Shown: positions 42,788 to 51,598 of the stretch, one piece after another
Numbering within the stretch: the stretch's first letter is position 1
Layout of the letters: each line of letters begins with the position of its first letter
NCBI GenBank assembly: GCA_024229935.1
Contig: JAAERX010000156.1
Location: forward strand, 1 to 64,000
Length of the DNA stretch: 64,000 nucleotides
Reading direction: 5' to 3'
Source of the DNA: Gammaproteobacteria bacterium
Lineage (GTDB): Bacteria > Pseudomonadota > Gammaproteobacteria > Steroidobacterales > GCA-2729495
Position numbers and translations under genes: made by a program
The notes under the pieces: model-generated
What the model saw: only the letters and a program-made list of their open reading frames with translations
What the model was told of the DNA's origin: nothing
The model's database searches: none

Positions 42788-44458
42788 CTATTTTGGCTCT
42801 GATGATGCAGCTACAGCAGAGGCACGCAACTTATACATTTGATAGCTACCTACAGTTGAAACCTGTTCGGCATGCATATTCAACCAATCACCCAGCTCCT
42901 GAGTTTCTGGCTCACCCTTTAATAGCAGATGTGTAACCTTGTAATACCTAATGACTGCTGACCGTTGACTTTCATTTTGCGTTTCTTCAAAAAAACGTGT
43001 GGTTTCAATATAGCGCTTTTGCTGATCCAAAAGCATTGGATTTTCATGAAAGACCGATACAGCCTTAGCCTTAACTGTTGGCAAAGGCCAGCCAACCACA
43101 GGTGTTGCAAGCACAATAGCTTCTTCTGGCAGTGGTTTTGTAAGTTCGGTATAAAGATCTACAACACTCATACCCTCTGGTAATGCCCCCCTTTTCTCTA
43201 CAACCTCAAGAGTTTTAGGACTTAAGCTATAACCACGAAACTCCATCGACAGCAGAACTATATTGGCAATCAGCATAATTATAGCTAGTGATATAAAGCC
43301 CCAAAATAAAGAGTTTGCATATACTGGTTTTGGCCGTGAATTCCAGGCACCGATAATCTGAAGCCCACCCCAGGTTATAGCTAAATGAAAGTAGATCACT
43401 ACAAATAATAAAAACCTATGTGCCAGAGGTACGGCTACAAATGGGTGCAGTAAATATGGAACGGCCATACAAGCAGCACCTAAAAAAATGAATCGGTGCT
43501 CACCACGTATAAACAGCCAAATACAAAGCGGTAAACCAAGAAGTGCTGGCCCAAGGATAGTTACTACTAACCCAGGGTTATAAAAAATATGCTTCCATAC
43601 ACCTGATTGCAGACGTTGCAATGGCCCTGCCGGCTCTACCGCCGAAAACCATTGCTCAGCACCAGCCCCATATAAACCAAGAGTTACCTTCCAGACTGAA
43701 AAATAGGGCCAGAGCTCAGCAACAAGCATGCCCATGAGCAATGCAAATAAAGCTGATAACCGCAATCCTATGGACTCAGATGATTCAGTCAGTGCCAATA
43801 AGCCACAACCAACAATACCAAATACTGCCGTTAGCGGGTGACACAAAAACATCAGGGCGGTCAACACACCTAATAAGGCCACCATAAAAAAAACCGAACC
43901 ATCTCTACGCAACAGTCGCAAAACAAGTGAAAAGGAAATCAGGCTCAACCCAAAAACAAAAGTTGAGGGAAAACCAGCCACATAAAAAAAACTACGTAAA
44001 TGAAACAGGTTTGACCAGTTCCAGCTAACACCCCAAAACATAAAAATAGTTATAAAGCCAATCAGGGGAGCCCATGGATCACGAAAATAAGACTTTAGAA
44101 AAAAATATAACCCTATAACTGTCAAGCTATAGTTCAATACAGCACTAATAGACATGAGCTCTACTGCATCAAACTGGAAAATGACGCCCAGAAAGCTCAG
44201 CACCCAAAATAAAGGCATATACCTTGGGCTCAGGCTCGGATCAGCAACATGCGGGTTTGACGGAGCAGAAAAGTTCTCCACCCATTCCTTGAAGAGAGCG
44301 GTATGTTCCCAGTAATCAGCCCAGGGCGCATAAGTAACAAGACGAATGAACGCGGCATCATAAGCAAGCCACAGACCAAAAATCGATGTCAGAATGACAT
44401 ACAGGGTCGTTGCCCTGAGGGTGATAAGGGACGATGCACCACGATAGTTACTGTTCAC
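42788..44458 (-). CDS. Polytopic membrane protein, probable glycosyltransferase (GtrC/GT-C-like)
   Basis: 556 residues with about ten to twelve hydrophobic segments and a soluble C-terminal domain of roughly 150 residues. The first extracytoplasmic loop contains APWADYWEH, with acidic and aromatic residues in the position where GT-C enzymes carry catalytic Asp/Glu. No named family is clearly matched. Context with GtrB- and GtrA-like genes suggests it transfers a lipid-linked sugar to a surface glycan in the periplasm. Starts with GTG. After the TAG stop the frame remains open for about 48 codons without clear meaning. Confidence 0.65.
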   Translation of the reverse strand: MNSNYRGASSLITLRATTLYVILTSIFGLWLAYDAAFIRLVTYAPWADYWEHTALFKEWVENFSAPSNPHVADPSLSPRYMPLFWVLSFLGVIFQFDAVELMSISAVLNYSLTVIGLYFFLKSYFRDPWAPLIGFITIFMFWGVSWNWSNLFHLRSFFYVAGFPSTFVFGLSLISFSLVLRLLRRDGSVFFMVALLGVLTALMFLCHPLTAVFGIVGCGLLALTESSESIGLRLSALFALLMGMLVAELWPYFSVWKVTLGLYGAGAEQWFSAVEPAGPLQRLQSGVWKHIFYNPGLVVTILGPALLGLPLCIWLFIRGEHRFIFLGAACMAVPYLLHPFVAVPLAHRFLLFVVIYFHLAITWGGLQIIGAWNSRPKPVYANSLFWGFISLAIIMLIANIVLLSMEFRGYSLSPKTLEVVEKRGALPEGMSVVDLYTELTKPLPEEAIVLATPVVGWPLPTVKAKAVSVFHENPMLLDQQKRYIETTRFFEETQNESQRSAVIRYYKVTHLLLKGEPETQELGDWLNMHAEQVSTVGSYQMYKLRASAVAASSEPK

Positions 44459-44637
44459 TCGTTAACCCGTTTCGGAATATTATGCCGCAGATGCACAAAA
44501 TTGTGCCTGAAACACCACTTAATATGAAGGACTCAAGTCACGCTGCACAGTGGCACTCATACTCACAGCCTGTAGAATCAAGATAGCCATAAAAACCAGC
44601 CAGTACAATAGTTTAATGTATACAGGGACCACCCCAT

Positions 44638-45063
44638 ATGAAAAATAGCCTACTCAGGATATTGCCAAAGGCTTTTCCGGCATTTGTCGCAGTAGGTGCT
44701 GCTGGCTTCATTGTCGACGCAACTATTCTGGCCATCCTCGTGCATGGCTATCAGTGGGGCGACTATACGGCCCGTCTAGTGTCATTTGCCGTCGCTGTAA
44801 CGGTAACCTGGCTACTTAACCGTAATTACGTTTTTGCTGACACACAAACTCATAATCGTCGTAGTGAGTACACACGCTATCTGACTGTACAGGGCATAGG
44901 CATAACCATAAATTTTCTTGTCTATAGCCTTTGCATTAGCAACAATCCTCTAATGGATCGATGGCCCGTTTTAGCCCTGGCAGTTGGTTCCACAGTTGCA
45001 TTAATATTTAATTATATAGGAGCACGAATATTTGTTTTCACTGGTGAGACACATACTTCATGA
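44638..45063 (+). CDS. GtrA-family membrane protein
   Basis: Small four-helix inner-membrane protein of 141 residues, GtrA/DPMS3 family. The first helix FPAFVAVGAAGFIVDATILAIL and the motif TWLLNRNYVF (W-x-x-NR-x-x-x-F) are diagnostic, as is the C-terminal FNYIGARIFVF. It is thought to help flip undecaprenyl-phosphate-linked sugar to the periplasm. Divergent from the large glycosyltransferase at 42788; AGGGA lies about 10 bases before its ATG. Confidence 0.9.
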   Translation: MKNSLLRILPKAFPAFVAVGAAGFIVDATILAILVHGYQWGDYTARLVSFAVAVTVTWLLNRNYVFADTQTHNRRSEYTRYLTVQGIGITINFLVYSLCISNNPLMDRWPVLALAVGSTVALIFNYIGARIFVFTGETHTS

Positions 45064-45215
45064 AAAATTACTAACAAAAATAATGCGCATTGAGCATAAA
45101 CTTATACCAAGCAAGCTTGTTCCAGCAACCTTCAGAAGATAGGTAGTTTCTCCCATCCTATGGAAATTTAGCAGCACCAATAACGGGCATACTCAAACGA
45201 GGTAGAGAGGACTTA

Positions 45216-45656
45216 ATGATGGCTAAAAAAAATATTATTTTTACGACCGATTTCTCAGACACATCCATAGCTGCTCTACCATGGGCTATAGATATGGCAA
45301 AAACGCTGGATGCTGATATCACCTGCCTTTATGTTGTTGAGACGCCACAAATTTATAGCTCCCTTGATATCGGCGCTGTTGCCATTCCAACTACAGCCGA
45401 CCTTGTGGAAAGCGCTAATATCCGCATGAGGAATTTTGTTACCGAACATCTTGATGACCCATCAGTTACGACAGAAGGGAAAATTGTTGTTGGTCATGCT
45501 GCAACTGAAATAGTCAGTAGTGCAAAAGAATCAGATGCAAAAATGATAGTGATCACAACTCATGGTTACAGCGGTGTGAAGCATGTGCTCTTAGGCAGCA
45601 CTACAGAAGATGTAGTCCGACATGCCGCCTGTCCAGTTTTATCTGTACGTGCGTAA
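45216..45656 (+). CDS. Universal stress protein UspA family
   Basis: Cytoplasmic 146-residue single-domain Usp. The N-terminal IIFTTDFSDTSIAALPWA and C-terminal THGYSGVKHVLLGSTTEDVVRHAACPVLSVR match the ATP-binding subgroup (G-x2-G-x9-G-S/T, here slightly shifted). AGAGAGGA lies a few bases before the ATG-ATG start. Likely induced by stress or starvation; partner unknown. Preceded by a 150-base intergenic stretch containing no other recognised element. Confidence 0.92.
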   Translation: MMAKKNIIFTTDFSDTSIAALPWAIDMAKTLDADITCLYVVETPQIYSSLDIGAVAIPTTADLVESANIRMRNFVTEHLDDPSVTTEGKIVVGHAATEIVSSAKESDAKMIVITTHGYSGVKHVLLGSTTEDVVRHAACPVLSVRA

Positions 45657-45672
45657 GCCTAATTAAGACTAT

Positions 45673-46683
45673 TCAACTGAGTTCTGGTAGAAGTTGTTCG
45701 CCAATCAGGCGAATAGCTTCACGTGCATTGCCATGAATCTTTAAGGTTACTTCATCCAGTCCGGCAGCTGAAAACTCCTGCAATTTCACGGCAACAGAGG
45801 GGATTTCCTCTGGCCCACCCGTAAAGGTAAGGTTATCAATCAGGGCAGTAATTATATTTTCTGGCACTCCCTCAATTTCTGGTGTGCGTCGTAAAAAAGC
45901 CTGTAAAAAAGCATCACGTTTTGAGTCTACAAAAGCCGCATCCTCTTCACCAAGAAATGGTGCTGTATGCCATGGCTGTAAAAGCCCTCGCCAGATCATT
46001 TCTATACGTGCTTCTGCAATTGCAGTCTCTCGGTCTTCCTTGATATGCCAGGCAAAGAAATTGGCCACACGCAGTGCTTCACTTCGGCCTGCAGCATCCT
46101 TACCTGCCTGCATATGCGCCCTAACTTCTTTCATCCGTGACAAAGGCACATCACTAAGCATCACACCATCTGCAACACGCCCGGCCATCCTGAGCATAGT
46201 TGGCCCATTTGCCCCAACATAAACCAGTGGCGGCGAGGCTTTTAGCCAGTCTGCCTGATAATTTAAAAGTGAAAAAATTTCTCCTTCGTAGTTTATAAAT
46301 TCCCCGGTTGCTGCCGCCTTAAGTATCTCAACACACTCTGCCACGGCACGGACTCGACGCTTTGGCTCAAGATTTGTGACCCGCATAACTGAATGCCCAA
46401 GACCACCAATCATTATTGCAGCCCGGCCACCAGAGAGCTCATTTAGCGTAAGCAGAGAGTCTGCTATTTTTAAGGGGTGCAGCTCAAAGGGGCTAATCGG
46501 CACAGCACCCAAACGCATATCACCTGGCTGTGTAGCCAGTGCAGATAAGCACATAAAAGGCTCTCGACGAGCCGGAAAACTGGAGGCCCACAATGTCTGC
46601 ACACCATAGCCTTCAGCTAAAGCACCTAACTCAGCAAGTTCTGCAGGAGGAATGCCTGCTTCAAGAAATAACTGTACTTTCAT
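45673..46683 (-). CDS. LLM-class flavin-dependent oxidoreductase
   Basis: Luciferase-like TIM-barrel enzyme of 336 residues that uses reduced FMN or F420. Recognised by the repeated pattern YGVQTLWASSFPARREPF, LGAVPISPFELHPLKIADSLLTLNELSGGRAAIMIGGLG and PPLVYVGANGPTMLRMAGRVADGVMLSD. It is closest in layout to the F420-dependent group (5,10-methylene-H4MPT reductase-like), although cofactor cannot be decided from sequence and no F420 genes are present. It is the last gene of the run 50415-45673 downstream of the PQQ dehydrogenase, cytochrome and membrane protein genes. Confidence 0.88.
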   Translation of the reverse strand: MKVQLFLEAGIPPAELAELGALAEGYGVQTLWASSFPARREPFMCLSALATQPGDMRLGAVPISPFELHPLKIADSLLTLNELSGGRAAIMIGGLGHSVMRVTNLEPKRRVRAVAECVEILKAAATGEFINYEGEIFSLLNYQADWLKASPPLVYVGANGPTMLRMAGRVADGVMLSDVPLSRMKEVRAHMQAGKDAAGRSEALRVANFFAWHIKEDRETAIAEARIEMIWRGLLQPWHTAPFLGEEDAAFVDSKRDAFLQAFLRRTPEIEGVPENIITALIDNLTFTGGPEEIPSVAVKLQEFSAAGLDEVTLKIHGNAREAIRLIGEQLLPELS

Positions 46684-46711
46684 AGGCTCTTTTGATTATC
46701 AACCAGAACAA

Positions 46712-47392
46712 TTAACTTTTTGCTGCCTTACTAAACTGCATCCCCAACCAAAATAACCAAGGCAACACGAGGGCGATATACATAAACCCAAAAATAGGAT
46801 TTACCAATCCACCTAAACCAGGAAGCAGCAAAATGTATCCGTAGTAAGCTCCCCATTTTGAAAATACACCACTTGTTAATACTGCATAACCCGTGAAAGC
46901 CGCAAACCAGCCAAGACCAGTAATTGCGAGCATATTTACAATACCCCGAATCATCGTTGTCATCAGCAGAATAGCCGCATTGTGTTCGGGGTTAAGCTCA
47001 CGCAGCAGACCGGCATAAGCAGTACCCGGAATATCTGAAATACCGGTCAACAAAAACCCAAAACCAGCAACAAGTCCGGCAACAAAGCAGAGCTGGCTAA
47101 TAACAGGATTGGAACTACCAAACATCTGACGTACAGCAACCCCAAGCAGCATAAACAGCATACCGTTAACCATATGTGCAAAACCGCTGTATTTGAAAGA
47201 ACAAAGCTGAAGCGCATCCAGTGAGCAGGCTTCAATTGCATTCTGAATCTTAGCCATATCACCATAATCCTTTGCCTTATCAACAAAGCCCAAATAGGTT
47301 GGCTCCAGATAGCTGGCATTCATGAGGTGTATTAGCATGCCGGCAAGAATGATAAAAGCTGCATAACTGGCTATTCTGTACAGTGTGGTCAT
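46712..47392 (-). CDS. Polytopic membrane protein of unknown function
   Basis: Not recognised. 226 residues with about six or seven hydrophobic segments. An N-terminal helix is followed by an extracytoplasmic-looking loop (LEPTYLGFVDKAKDYGDMAKIQ ... SLDALQLCSF) with two cysteines that could form a disulfide, then five helices with glycine-rich turns (LLPGLGGLVNPIFGF). Strong AAGGAG lies 6 bases before the ATG. Between the diheme cytochrome and LLM genes on the same strand, with gaps of 45 and 28 bases, so probably cotranscribed. Confidence 0.7.
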   Translation of the reverse strand: MTTLYRIASYAAFIILAGMLIHLMNASYLEPTYLGFVDKAKDYGDMAKIQNAIEACSLDALQLCSFKYSGFAHMVNGMLFMLLGVAVRQMFGSSNPVISQLCFVAGLVAGFGFLLTGISDIPGTAYAGLLRELNPEHNAAILLMTTMIRGIVNMLAITGLGWFAAFTGYAVLTSGVFSKWGAYYGYILLLPGLGGLVNPIFGFMYIALVLPWLFWLGMQFSKAAKS

Positions 47393-47437
47393 GACATCTC
47401 CTTAATATTTGGGGAAAATAAGCAAGACAAACGAATG

Positions 47438-48424
47438 CTATAGTTCTTCTATACCTCCTGTGGGCTTGGGCGGCAGGCTTTGCAGGTACCCATAAATTGC
47501 ACCCAAATCAGCATCAGTCATACCTGAGAAATTAGCCCACGGCATGATATCTATCTCACCTGTTGCCTGACCCGGCTTACGTCGAAATAACTGAATAAAC
47601 TCTTCAAGGCTCACATCACCCAAACCAGTTTCATGGGGCGTCAGGTTAGTTGAATAAAAATAGCCCTCACGCCCCTGAAATTTAACGCCACCTGAAAACT
47701 CATACGCCATATCAGGCAATCTATTGCGTGAGTTACGGCGTGTATGACAAAACTGACAACGTGCTACTTTTGCCAAATATTCACCATACTTAATACCATC
47801 TGCCTGATCTGGGTGATTAACCACATCTCTGACGGGCATGGGAATCAAACTGATAGCCAAACCAACTGGAAAATTAATATCCGTTTCGGGCAGGGGATGA
47901 TCTACTGGTGGCAAAGTGCGTAAATAGGCGATTACTGCCTTGGTATCAGCATCAGAAAGAGCTGCATAAATGAAGTACGGCATGATTGGGAACATTGCAT
48001 TATCATCACGATCAATGCCCTCACGTATTGCACGCATTAACTCACCATCAGTCCACTCACCCACGCCGGTAGCATCATCAGAAGTAATATTACGGAAACA
48101 GATGGTACCGGGAAACCCGCCACCCTCTGCCAGGCCAAGTGGACTTTGGTCTGATTCTCTACATGAGCGACCTGCACCAATTGGTGGCATAGGTGGAGCA
48201 CCAATAGCACTCCAGTCACGCTCAGAATGACAAACAGGGCAACCCAGAACTGAATTAAATAAGTACTCCCCTCGCTCCATAACATCAGGAGTGGACACTA
48301 TTTTAAAAACTTTGGGCTCAGCTATCTGCGGCAATATGATTTTCAGCACAGCAAAACTGATAAAAAGCATTACAGCTACAAGACCAAGCAGCCGCAAGAC
48401 ATACTTAATAGGTGAGTTATTCAT
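47438..48424 (-). CDS. Membrane-anchored diheme cytochrome c
   Basis: Periplasmic electron carrier of 328 residues. An uncleaved N-terminal helix (about 9-31) anchors it. Two heme c motifs, CPVCH at 62-66 and CQFCH at 223-227, lie in two cytochrome c domains with candidate axial methionines in MFPIMPYF and DIMPWANFSGMTD. It resembles the cytochrome subunits that accept electrons from PQQ or flavin alcohol/gluconate dehydrogenases. The start codon overlaps the PQQ dehydrogenase stop (ATGA), giving strong support for partnership. Confidence 0.9.
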   Translation of the reverse strand: MNNSPIKYVLRLLGLVAVMLFISFAVLKIILPQIAEPKVFKIVSTPDVMERGEYLFNSVLGCPVCHSERDWSAIGAPPMPPIGAGRSCRESDQSPLGLAEGGGFPGTICFRNITSDDATGVGEWTDGELMRAIREGIDRDDNAMFPIMPYFIYAALSDADTKAVIAYLRTLPPVDHPLPETDINFPVGLAISLIPMPVRDVVNHPDQADGIKYGEYLAKVARCQFCHTRRNSRNRLPDMAYEFSGGVKFQGREGYFYSTNLTPHETGLGDVSLEEFIQLFRRKPGQATGEIDIMPWANFSGMTDADLGAIYGYLQSLPPKPTGGIEEL

Positions 48425-50415
48425 TTTTCAGGTAAGGCAAATGCAAGTAAATAATCATCAATTTCCCAAGCATCAAGCATTGCGTGACCACCTGATGCTA
48501 TCACCACATACTGACGCCCAGCGACCTCATATGTCATTGGAGTAGCATGTGCAGAACTTGGTAAATCAATATGCCACAGTTCCTTCCCTGTATCTGTGGA
48601 AAATACTCGCAGACGACGGTCTGTGGTCGAACCAATAAAAATCAAGCCTGAAGCCGTAACAATTGGGCCGCCAGCCAGCGGGGTGCCCCATTCCAGAGGA
48701 ACTGGCATCCGTGCAATACGATCAATAACCCCAAGAGGCACACTCCAGTTAATCTCACCTTTATTCATATCAACTGCAACCAGCGATCCCCAGGGGGGCT
48801 TGGTACATGGCATAAAAATTGGACTTAATAAAATACGCTGCTGTAATGCATACCCTGTACTACGAATGGGTGCAGCAGGCCCCATTGGCGCGCCATCAAA
48901 GGGGTCAAAGTCACGGGTTTCAACGGAATCTTCCGGCAGAAACTGCATCCAGATACCAACTTCTGAGACATTGGTAATTAATACATCACGATCCTTATCA
49001 TAAGCACCACCACCCCAATTAGGACCACCTGCTGTACTTGGGTACATAATCCAGCCATCCATATCCAAACTTGGTGGAGTAAAAAGTGGCCCATGTCGGG
49101 AATTTTTGATCCACTTTCTGCAATAGCCTTCATCAAATACTGTTAAACCCCATGCATCCTCCTCCCTTAATTCTGTACGAATAATAGGTGGCGGCTTCAC
49201 AGGAAATGGCTGTGTAGGTGACAGCACATCACCAGGAACACCATCAGTAGATACAGGCCGCTCCTCAATTGGAATTAATGCTTCCCCTGTCTCACGATTA
49301 AATAGAAATATCAGGCCTTGCTTGGTCAGCTGCAGAACCGCCGGAACAGTTTCACCGTTACGTTGCATATCGACAAGTATAGGTTGTGCCGGTAAATCCC
49401 AGTCCCAGACATCATGATGAATTGTCTGAAAATGCCATACGATTTCACCTGTTGCACCACGAAGTGCCACCAGTGAGTTTCCATAACGATTGTCACCAGG
49501 ACGTGTACCACCATAAAAATTTGGTGATGTGCTTGCCGTAGGCAAAAATATAAGATCACGTTCATGATCAACTGAGAACATACTCCAGACATTCCCACCA
49601 CCCGTTGTTTTTAATGCCTTTATATCCCAGTTTGCTGCTTCAGGATCATCAGGGTTACGTGGTACAGGATCAAAATCCCATAAAAATTTGCCTGTACGGG
49701 CATCAAAAGCACGAATAGAGCCATTAGCTGCATTAGGAAACTGGTTTTTCATATTATTGATGCTGCCGATAACCAGCACATCATTTACCAGAACAGGTGG
49801 TGCCGAATAAACCATACCCCAGTGGCTGTCGGGCACCGGCGGCGTTTGGGCAATGATTGGGTTGACATCAACCTGGCCATTTTCACCAAACTCTTTACAC
49901 GGGAAACCCGTAAGTGCATCCAGCGAAATAATACGGCGGTCACTTGTACCCATGTAAACACGATATTTACATGCAGACTCATTTGCTAACTCTGTGTCCT
50001 CCCAGTAAGCCACACCCAGACATTTTAAACGTGTCTTAAACGGGCCAAATGTAATTTCTGAATCAAAGCTCCAGCGCTCTTCACCGGATGCAGGGTCCAA
50101 TGCAAACATTTTATGGAAAGGTGTGCAGGCTATCAGCGATTGCCCGGCTTCTTCGGGCAACAATATAGGAGTAACGTGATAACCCGCCAGATAAGTATGC
50201 TCAGGGTATTTACCCAAATCGCCATATCGATGGCTCCAGGTAAGCTCAAGCTCATCAATATTATCCGCATTAATCTGGGTAAGCCCGGAGAAACGTGCGC
50301 CACCGGGGTCCTGCCCATAATATTGCCATTCCTGCGCAGATACAGATAAGCATGCAAACATAAGTATCATGCCATAACGTGATTTATGCTCCCCTAGTAT
50401 TGCAACAAGCCTCAT
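48421..50415 (-). CDS. PQQ-dependent quinoprotein dehydrogenase
   Basis: Periplasmic eight-bladed propeller dehydrogenase of 664 residues. A signal peptide ends near SVSA|QEW. The opening WQYYGQDPGGARFSGLTQIN and W-motif blades (LDPASGEERWSFDSE, DARTGKFLWDFDP, GATGEIVWHFQTIHHDVWDWDLPAQP, VDMNKGEINWSVPLG, TDTGKELWHIDL) match the soluble domain of membrane-type glucose/quinate dehydrogenases. The HHDVWDWD region provides the catalytic Asp. There are no N-terminal membrane helices like those of E. coli Gcd, so electrons go instead to the adjacent diheme cytochrome. Substrate is an alcohol, sugar or polyol, not further resolved. AAGGA precedes the ATG. Confidence 0.93.
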   Translation of the reverse strand: MRLVAILGEHKSRYGMILMFACLSVSAQEWQYYGQDPGGARFSGLTQINADNIDELELTWSHRYGDLGKYPEHTYLAGYHVTPILLPEEAGQSLIACTPFHKMFALDPASGEERWSFDSEITFGPFKTRLKCLGVAYWEDTELANESACKYRVYMGTSDRRIISLDALTGFPCKEFGENGQVDVNPIIAQTPPVPDSHWGMVYSAPPVLVNDVLVIGSINNMKNQFPNAANGSIRAFDARTGKFLWDFDPVPRNPDDPEAANWDIKALKTTGGGNVWSMFSVDHERDLIFLPTASTSPNFYGGTRPGDNRYGNSLVALRGATGEIVWHFQTIHHDVWDWDLPAQPILVDMQRNGETVPAVLQLTKQGLIFLFNRETGEALIPIEERPVSTDGVPGDVLSPTQPFPVKPPPIIRTELREEDAWGLTVFDEGYCRKWIKNSRHGPLFTPPSLDMDGWIMYPSTAGGPNWGGGAYDKDRDVLITNVSEVGIWMQFLPEDSVETRDFDPFDGAPMGPAAPIRSTGYALQQRILLSPIFMPCTKPPWGSLVAVDMNKGEINWSVPLGVIDRIARMPVPLEWGTPLAGGPIVTASGLIFIGSTTDRRLRVFSTDTGKELWHIDLPSSAHATPMTYEVAGRQYVVIASGGHAMLDAWEIDDYLLAFALPEK

Positions 50416-50542
50416 AACCGCAATCCTTTAGTCAGCAATCTTACTCCTTCTGATTCTAGGCTGGACAGTCAGACTAAAAACTGATTATTACTTATGCATC
50501 CGGATACTGGTCGTACCAGTTCAGTCACCGTATTATTTGCCC

Positions 50543-51598
50543 ATGCGCCAGAAACTCTTCCTCATTATTATCACTTGTGTGGCAGCCAGCATTGTATTTT
50601 CTCTGTTGATTTTCAGTCCCTCTGATGAGGAAGGCTGGGTATACAAAGGACACACAATGGGCACAAGCTTCACTGTGCACGCAGCCAGTTGTCCATTTAT
50701 AAATTGCGGTTCATTAACCACACAGATCGACAATCGCTTAACAAATCTTACACAGCAGTTGTCCCACTATGAAGCTGACTCAGAACTATCAGCATTTAAT
50801 AAACACCCTGGAACGGACTGGTTTCCTGTATCAGATGACCTGTTTACGGTGGTCGAATATGCACTGGACTTAAGCAACCGAAGCAATGGTGCATTTGATG
50901 TTACGGTTGCGCCCGCAGTTAATGCATGGGGTTTTGGTCCCGCTGCATCAGACCAGATACCTAATGAGACACGGATAGCACGTGCAATTCAATTAACTGG
51001 CTTTGAAAAAATATCAACCCGAGCACCACATCCACACGGAACACAAGGAGACTATTCACCTGCTTTGCGAAAAAATAATCCTGGTGTCACCCTTGATCTA
51101 TCAGCTATTGCTAAAGGCTATGCTGTTGATCAGCTTGCCTTACTTTTAGAATCGAATGGCATCAACAACTACCTAGTTGAGATAGGCGGTGAAATCCGTA
51201 CCGCAGGCATACACCCTAAAGGGCATCCATGGCGAATTGGTATCGAGCCACCTGATGCCGGCCTCAGCATCAGCTATATTATTACTCCAGGTATTGAGGC
51301 TATTGCTACTTCAGGGGACTATCGAAACTATTACATGGTAAATGGGGAACGAATTGCTCACACTATCGACCCAAGAACAGGCCGACCGGTAAACCATAAT
51401 CTGGCATCGGTCAGCGTAGTCTTACCTACTGCCGGGCAAGCTGATGCAATTGCCACACTCATGATGGTACTTGGACCAGAAGCAGGATTAGAGCTGGCTG
51501 AAACCCAGAACATACCTGCCCTGTTTTTTGTCCGTGAACCAAATAAAATGCATGCTTTCTATTCCACAGCTATGCAAAACTATCTATTAAAAAATTAA
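50543..51598 (+). CDS. apbE: FAD:protein FMN transferase
   Basis: Covalently attaches FMN to Thr residues of exported or membrane proteins such as NqrB/C and FMN-binding-domain proteins. 351 residues. A short N-terminal hydrophobic anchor comes first, then HTMGTSFTV, ELSAFN, NGAFDVTVAPAVNAWGFGP, LDLSAIAKGYAVDQ, VEIGGEIRTAG, SGDYRNY and the HTIDPRTGRPV motif. ATG at 50543 is preferred over a TTG two codons upstream. It lies divergent from the PQQ dehydrogenase and ends 4 bases into the convergent MFS gene. No obvious FMN-binding target is encoded in the window. Confidence 0.93.
   Translation: MRQKLFLIIITCVAASIVFSLLIFSPSDEEGWVYKGHTMGTSFTVHAASCPFINCGSLTTQIDNRLTNLTQQLSHYEADSELSAFNKHPGTDWFPVSDDLFTVVEYALDLSNRSNGAFDVTVAPAVNAWGFGPAASDQIPNETRIARAIQLTGFEKISTRAPHPHGTQGDYSPALRKNNPGVTLDLSAIAKGYAVDQLALLLESNGINNYLVEIGGEIRTAGIHPKGHPWRIGIEPPDAGLSISYIITPGIEAIATSGDYRNYYMVNGERIAHTIDPRTGRPVNHNLASVSVVLPTAGQADAIATLMMVLGPEAGLELAETQNIPALFFVREPNKMHAFYSTAMQNYLLKN

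Noticed and set aside
44519-44632. Minus-strand 37-codon GTG-start frame encoding one hydrophobic helix, upstream of the large glycosyltransferase
   Set aside because: It could be a small membrane protein, but there is no ribosome-binding site or homolog, and the frame is uninformative at this length.
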